Shown here: in pieces, positions 59,873 through 64,000 of the stretch
How positions within the stretch are numbered: the stretch's first letter is position 1
Layout of the letters: every line of letters begins with the position of its first letter
Source: Tachypleus tridentatus
Lineage: Eukaryota; Arthropoda; Merostomata; Xiphosura; Limulidae
Assembly: GCF_004210375.1 (NCBI RefSeq)
Contig: NW_027467782.1
Coordinates: 37,003,771-37,067,770, forward strand
DNA: 64,000 bases
Direction of reading: 5' to 3'
Notes under the pieces: model-generated
Seen by the model: only the letters and a program-made list of their open reading frames with translations
Databases searched by the model: none
Told to the model about the DNA's origin: nothing
Program-made: the position numbers and the translations under genes

Positions 59873-59967
59873 GCTTTCGAAAGGTGGACCTTTTCTTCTT
59901 CAGGAACAAACTTGGGAGTCTTTACCCCAGTTTGACCCTGAAGGGGAAAAGTCCACCTTTCGAAAGC
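59873..59967. repeat. foldback inverted repeat
   Basis: Left arm 59873-59904 (GCTTTCGAAAGGTGGACC, then TTTTCTTCTTCAGG) pairs with right arm 59937-59967 (CCTGAAGGGGAAAA, then GTCCACCTTTCGAAAGC), with two mismatches and one gap. The 32-nt loop contains AAACTTGGG and CCCCAGTTT, which extend the pairing. Its CCTGAAGAAGAAAA...TTTCGAAAGC layout recalls the 11.5-kb palindrome but the sequences are different. Confidence 0.85.
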
Positions 59968-60544
59968 GCTCGGTTAACAACCTTTTATTTCACTTACTCT
60001 TGAACTTTACTTATTAAAAAAACAACAAACAAACAAACCAAACTGTGAGATACACCGTAAAATCGAAAGAAGTTTACGAAATTAATTTACACTACAGAAA
60101 CTTTAGCAATATTTTTAGTACAATGGACGAGACCAATACGTTTGAGATTAAAATGTCTTGATTGCAACTAGAATACGAGACATTATTTCTAGTTATGAAG
60201 AATAGAGACAAATGATACAATTCAAAATGTTATTCTAACTCAATAGGTGGCACTTTTTTCGACGTACTTATTCAATAGCAGCAAACACCTCCCCACCAAA
60301 AAAAAAAACAAAAAAAAAAACAAGCACAGAAAACCTAACGTTACGTAATTTTGGTTAAATATGGTACCTTTACACGTAAAACAATGTATAATTTTCATCT
60401 TAAATGCAGGTGAATACCGTAATATCAAGTTATCTTCAGTAATATTGACATGTCTGCGAAGTGAAAATCAGTGTATTCTTTGTTACTTAATATTGGTTGT
60501 CGGTATATTAATTTGCAACTGAAGGGGAGAATTTTGTTTTGTTA
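59968..60544. other. AT-rich sequence with A-rich runs
   Basis: Interrupted poly-A at 60297-60321. No gene seen. Confidence 0.45.
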
Positions 60545-60655
60545 ACCGCAAAGAAAATGTGGTTTCGATATTCGATGGACAGAGCACAAATAGCCCATTG
60601 TGTTACAAACTTTCAGACTTGCCGCTGAACCACCGAGAGGCCTCGGGTAGAATTT
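60545..60655. mobile_element. two short SINE pieces in opposite orientation
   Basis: GGTTTCGATATTCGATGG and ACAGAGCACAAATAGCCC are a plus-strand type-V tail. The adjoining CAGACTTGCCGCTGAACC, then ACCGAGAGG, reads as a minus-strand family-2 head. Likely nested or rearranged relics. Confidence 0.5.
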
Positions 60656-60705
60656 ATTAAAGCAAGTCACTTCAATTACTACAATTGTTTGTTTTGCTTC
60701 ACATT

Positions 60706-60975
60706 TTGTTTGTTTTTGTTTTTGAAGTTATACGAGGGCGAACTGCCTTAGCCGTCCCTAATTTAGCAGTGTAAGGCTAGAGAGGGAAGGCAGCTAGTCA
60801 TCACCACCCACCACCAACTCTTGGGCTACTCTTTACCAATGAATAGTGGGATTGACCGAACATTATAACGCCCCCATGACTGAAAAGGCGAGCATGTTTT
60901 GGTGCAACGGGGATTCGAACCCACGACCCTCAGATTACGAGTCGAACGCCTTAATCTACCTGCCTATGCCGGGCC
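60706..60975 (-). mobile_element. tRNA-derived SINE family 1, full length, with target-site duplication
   Basis: Minus-strand copy, head GGCCCGGCATAGGCAGG, loop CTCGTAA, B-box-like GGGTTCGAATCCCCG, 3' end decayed (TATAACTTCAAAAACAAAA). TTCACATT occurs at 60698-60705 and 60976-60983. Confidence 0.93.
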
Positions 60976-60983
60976 TTCACATT

Positions 60984-63467
60984 GATAACAAAAGATATTT
61001 TTCATATTAGTTCTGAAATCTGTATTTTCTTTTCTACAAATAGTTGGTCTTATATTACATTGTGTGAAAAGTAACATACAAATTTTTATTTTTCGTTCCA
61101 TATCTGTGAAGTGAATTATAGAACAACGACAACAACAATGAACATTTGATACGTGTATACAGCAACAAATATTTACTTCTTGAACGCTTCGGAATATACA
61201 CATTTCATCTTTTTAACAAACTATATTGAATAGGATAAAATATTAAACACAGTTTTATAAAGTTTAAGCATTTTATTAAATAATTAAATTCAGAATAAAA
61301 AGATGAAGCAAATTAAAAGATAAACAATAAACGATAATTGATTTGTTAGTTATCGGTTTCGCTTAATACTCGCGTATATTCTCAGGATAGCAGGTGTAAT
61401 TGTATTGTTTTGTTTTGTTAAAGTAAGTGGCATTACTTCCACCCTGTATTTTAGCTACGATCCTGGAAATCACAGTGGTAGGTCTTTAGATCTTAATATT
61501 TTGTATTCGGAACGGCAATTTAAACATTGTAGTTTATCTCGCGAACAAAAATTTCATTCATTCAAAACGTTGAGACTTCGTATGGAACTTTGCTTACCAA
61601 CAGTGTGTGGTTTCTATGGAGGTTCAAACTTGTTAGAAAGGAATTTACGTGTTATGACTTTTATACAATGCAAAGATAAATGTTTTAGTGTATGCACACG
61701 GGTCAAATGTTCGTTGTTGTTCGTCATTGTACTGTTAATTATTAGACTTTGATTTCCGTTGAATGAAATCTGTGAACTGAATGCGATATACAAATTTATT
61801 TCTTGTTCTCACATTAATAATGGCTCAAGGAAGTGGAAACACTATTCAATGTCACTATTAACAAATAGTTTTGTTTTAAAGGTAAATATTTGGAAAGCAA
61901 AATTCTTTTAAAGTAACAATCGTGCAAACAAGTTTGTGGCAGTGCGTTTACACAGTGTTTGTATTTATTTGATAAAGTACTGTAAAATAATTTTAAACGT
62001 TTATCAAGGCTAGAAGTTAGTGGTAGTGTAACGCTGAACTTCGAGGTTGCAACATAAATTATATCCTGGTTATTCTGCCTTGTTTTATAAAACAACGTGT
62101 TAAATTTCTGTTACGTAAGCCACAAGGGGGAAAAGAAAAACTCGCATTAATGTTAATGACGTTAATGTTCGAATATTATCATCTTTTAAATATTTTAATG
62201 TATATAGCAAGTTGGATCGATACTCGGGCGAAAATTTAAAACGTGCAACACAAATCACACGTGATTTGTTTCGTCATATTCTATTCTATGAATTAAAATT
62301 ACGTAGTATCCAAAACAACTTTCTGAAGATGTCGTTTTCAAAGAGAATGCTACTCCTCCCCAAAAAAAATAAATTTTGGTTTATTTTGTGAGCCTTAAGC
62401 TGAAATTAATTTTAAAACCTCTGTTTTATGGGAATTGAATGTGAAATACAAGAAAAAAACCAAAAAACTTTTCAGCTCTCCAACTATTTTCTCATTCGAA
62501 AAAGGAACTTTTTTGAGTGTAAGTATAATATGATTTCAGCTTTCATGTTGGAAAATGCGTATGCAAGTTTTCTTGTCTGTCATTAGTTTACCATATAAAT
62601 CTCAAATAAGAAACTGTATAATCCTTTATAGGGTTAAATAAGAAGCATATCTTAAAGGTTCGTTGGGAGAGAAACTAAGGTTATAAATCGTATGGGATTT
62701 CTGCATAGTTGTAGGGGAAAATAATTAAAAAACTAGAACGTTAGTGGAAACTACTGATTATGGGATATAATATTCCCACATCTGTATCATAATTCTTAAT
62801 GTAGTGACTAATATCCAAGAACCATTTTAAATTGTTCAGTGAAGGTAAAAACACTTAGAAATGAAAGCCTTCAGAGTTTCCATAAAAATAAACACTTCAT
62901 TCTTTCACGCGTTTTAGCCTAGACTAGTTCTCAGCTTTTTTTCTTTCGTAAAGTGGTATCGGATAGAAGAACCTGGGATAAAAAACATCCCCATATTGAG
63001 AGCTGTACAAGTCAAGAAACGATTCTTTGTATGAATGAGTTTTTGTAAAACATGTTTTCTTTAGTTTTTCTCTCTGAGAAATTTGTAGAAAATATTTTTT
63101 TCTCTAGTACCAATGTAATACGTTTTCCAGTAGTAAAACTGATTTACGATATCCAATAGTTACATTAACTATTTTCTGTTTACTTGTGGAGTTGAGACGT
63201 TTTTACAAAATGGTTGTGATATTTTTAATTTAGTAAGTGTTTTTTTCGCCACATGCTTTTTCTCATGTTTGTTTTATCAAGTTTTTGTTTAGTAGTATAT
63301 ATAATTTTGTCAGACCGTTTGTCAATTATTAAACTTTTTCGTCCCTCTGGTGGATCAGCGACAGTGACATAAATATGCGGGGGGGCAAGCGAGTCAAAAT
63401 GGAGGGATGCGAATGAGTCGGAATAGTAACTACAAATATTTCGTAGATATGTGTAAGGGCCCCCATT

Positions 63468-63506
<39 letters not shown>

Positions 63507-64000
63507 GGACATCTTAATATAGTTACACACAATTTGGCAGTAGTAAAGTTACAGACTTGCAAAGTTTGAATAATAACTGTTTTAGAATTGATTTTCATCC
63601 TTCAAATATTTACGGAAATACTTCGTAATACTCTCTCTGGGAACTGATAAAAGTATTGAAAGTAAATAAATTATCTTAGAAAATACTGTTATCATAGAGT
63701 TGTTGATTTTCATAAAATTAGTTCGTAGGAACTGTAACTATCTAATATAACATAACAGTTTATCTTTACATGGATGCGCCAAAAACAGTCTCAAATCAAT
63801 ATAGACTTCTTACTTTTCATAGAAATCCAAGATCCACTACAATTAGTATAGAATACACCTTTTAGTTAGATATATTTGTGTAGGTGTGCTATACGTAGTT
63901 ATGACATTTTCGTTAATCGGATGCCCAAAGGTCATGGAAGTTGTGAGCGAACTTTTGGTTTAGAACATCAGTGTTCCAGAAAACTAGATTATATCCATTT
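60984..64000. other. AT-rich sequence to window end, no gene supported
   Basis: A compound (TG)n(AG)n microsatellite lies at 63467-63506, preceded by a short SINE-head-like piece at about 63341-63365 (CGTCCCTCTGGTGGATCAGC). A plus-strand frame 61405-61752 (115 codons, non-ATG start) has no recognised motif and is not called. Confidence 0.45.

Noticed and set aside
61405..61752. 115-codon frame as a gene
   Set aside because: Non-ATG start, no motif or splice context; only a cysteine-containing chance frame in AT-rich DNA as far as can be seen.

Overview
This is a eukaryotic window: AT-rich, gene-poor and packed with repeats. Nothing in it is bacterial or phage-like. Eighteen recognisable copies of a roughly 260-bp tRNA-derived SINE, about fourteen copies of shorter tRNA-derived SINE types, a CR1/L2-group LINE, a GTF2IRD2-like hAT transposase relic and several minisatellites point to an invertebrate. 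From memory, the SINE consensus resembles repeats common in horseshoe crab (Xiphosura) genomes. That assignment is an inference and was not searched.

Layout. 1-5815 is a 38-bp satellite array running off the left edge. It is nearly perfect at the left, decays to the right, and contains a 266-bp (7-unit) higher-order repeat. 6.9-7.5 kb is a 19-20-bp minisatellite. 7.5-15.5 kb is non-coding with scattered SINEs and a near-perfect long palindrome at 11.5 kb. 15.5-20.6 kb is a cluster of five unrelated minisatellites with units of 40, 79, 20, 48 and 33 bp; the last is the expanded 3' tail of a SINE. 23.7-27.84 kb is a broken but nearly complete non-LTR retrotransposon. 28-38 kb is SINE-rich, with one coding-like segment interrupted by a SINE at 31.4-32.0 kb. 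38.5-40.9 kb holds a decayed hAT transposase.

The one host gene I can support is on the minus strand at about 43.98-45.84 kb. It is the 3' end of an anoctamin (TMEM16) gene: three exons covering the last membrane region and the C-terminal tail. Upstream exons were not found and may lie beyond the 500-bp assembly gap at 46672-47171. The remainder, 47-64 kb, is SINEs, a second foldback at 59.9 kb and unassigned AT-rich sequence.

No undescribed gene system is convincingly present. The most unusual signals are repeat biology: tandem amplification inside three separate SINE copies of different types, the satellite's higher-order structure, and two long foldbacks. Most open reading frames here are chance frames in AT-rich or tandem-repeat DNA and are not annotated as genes.
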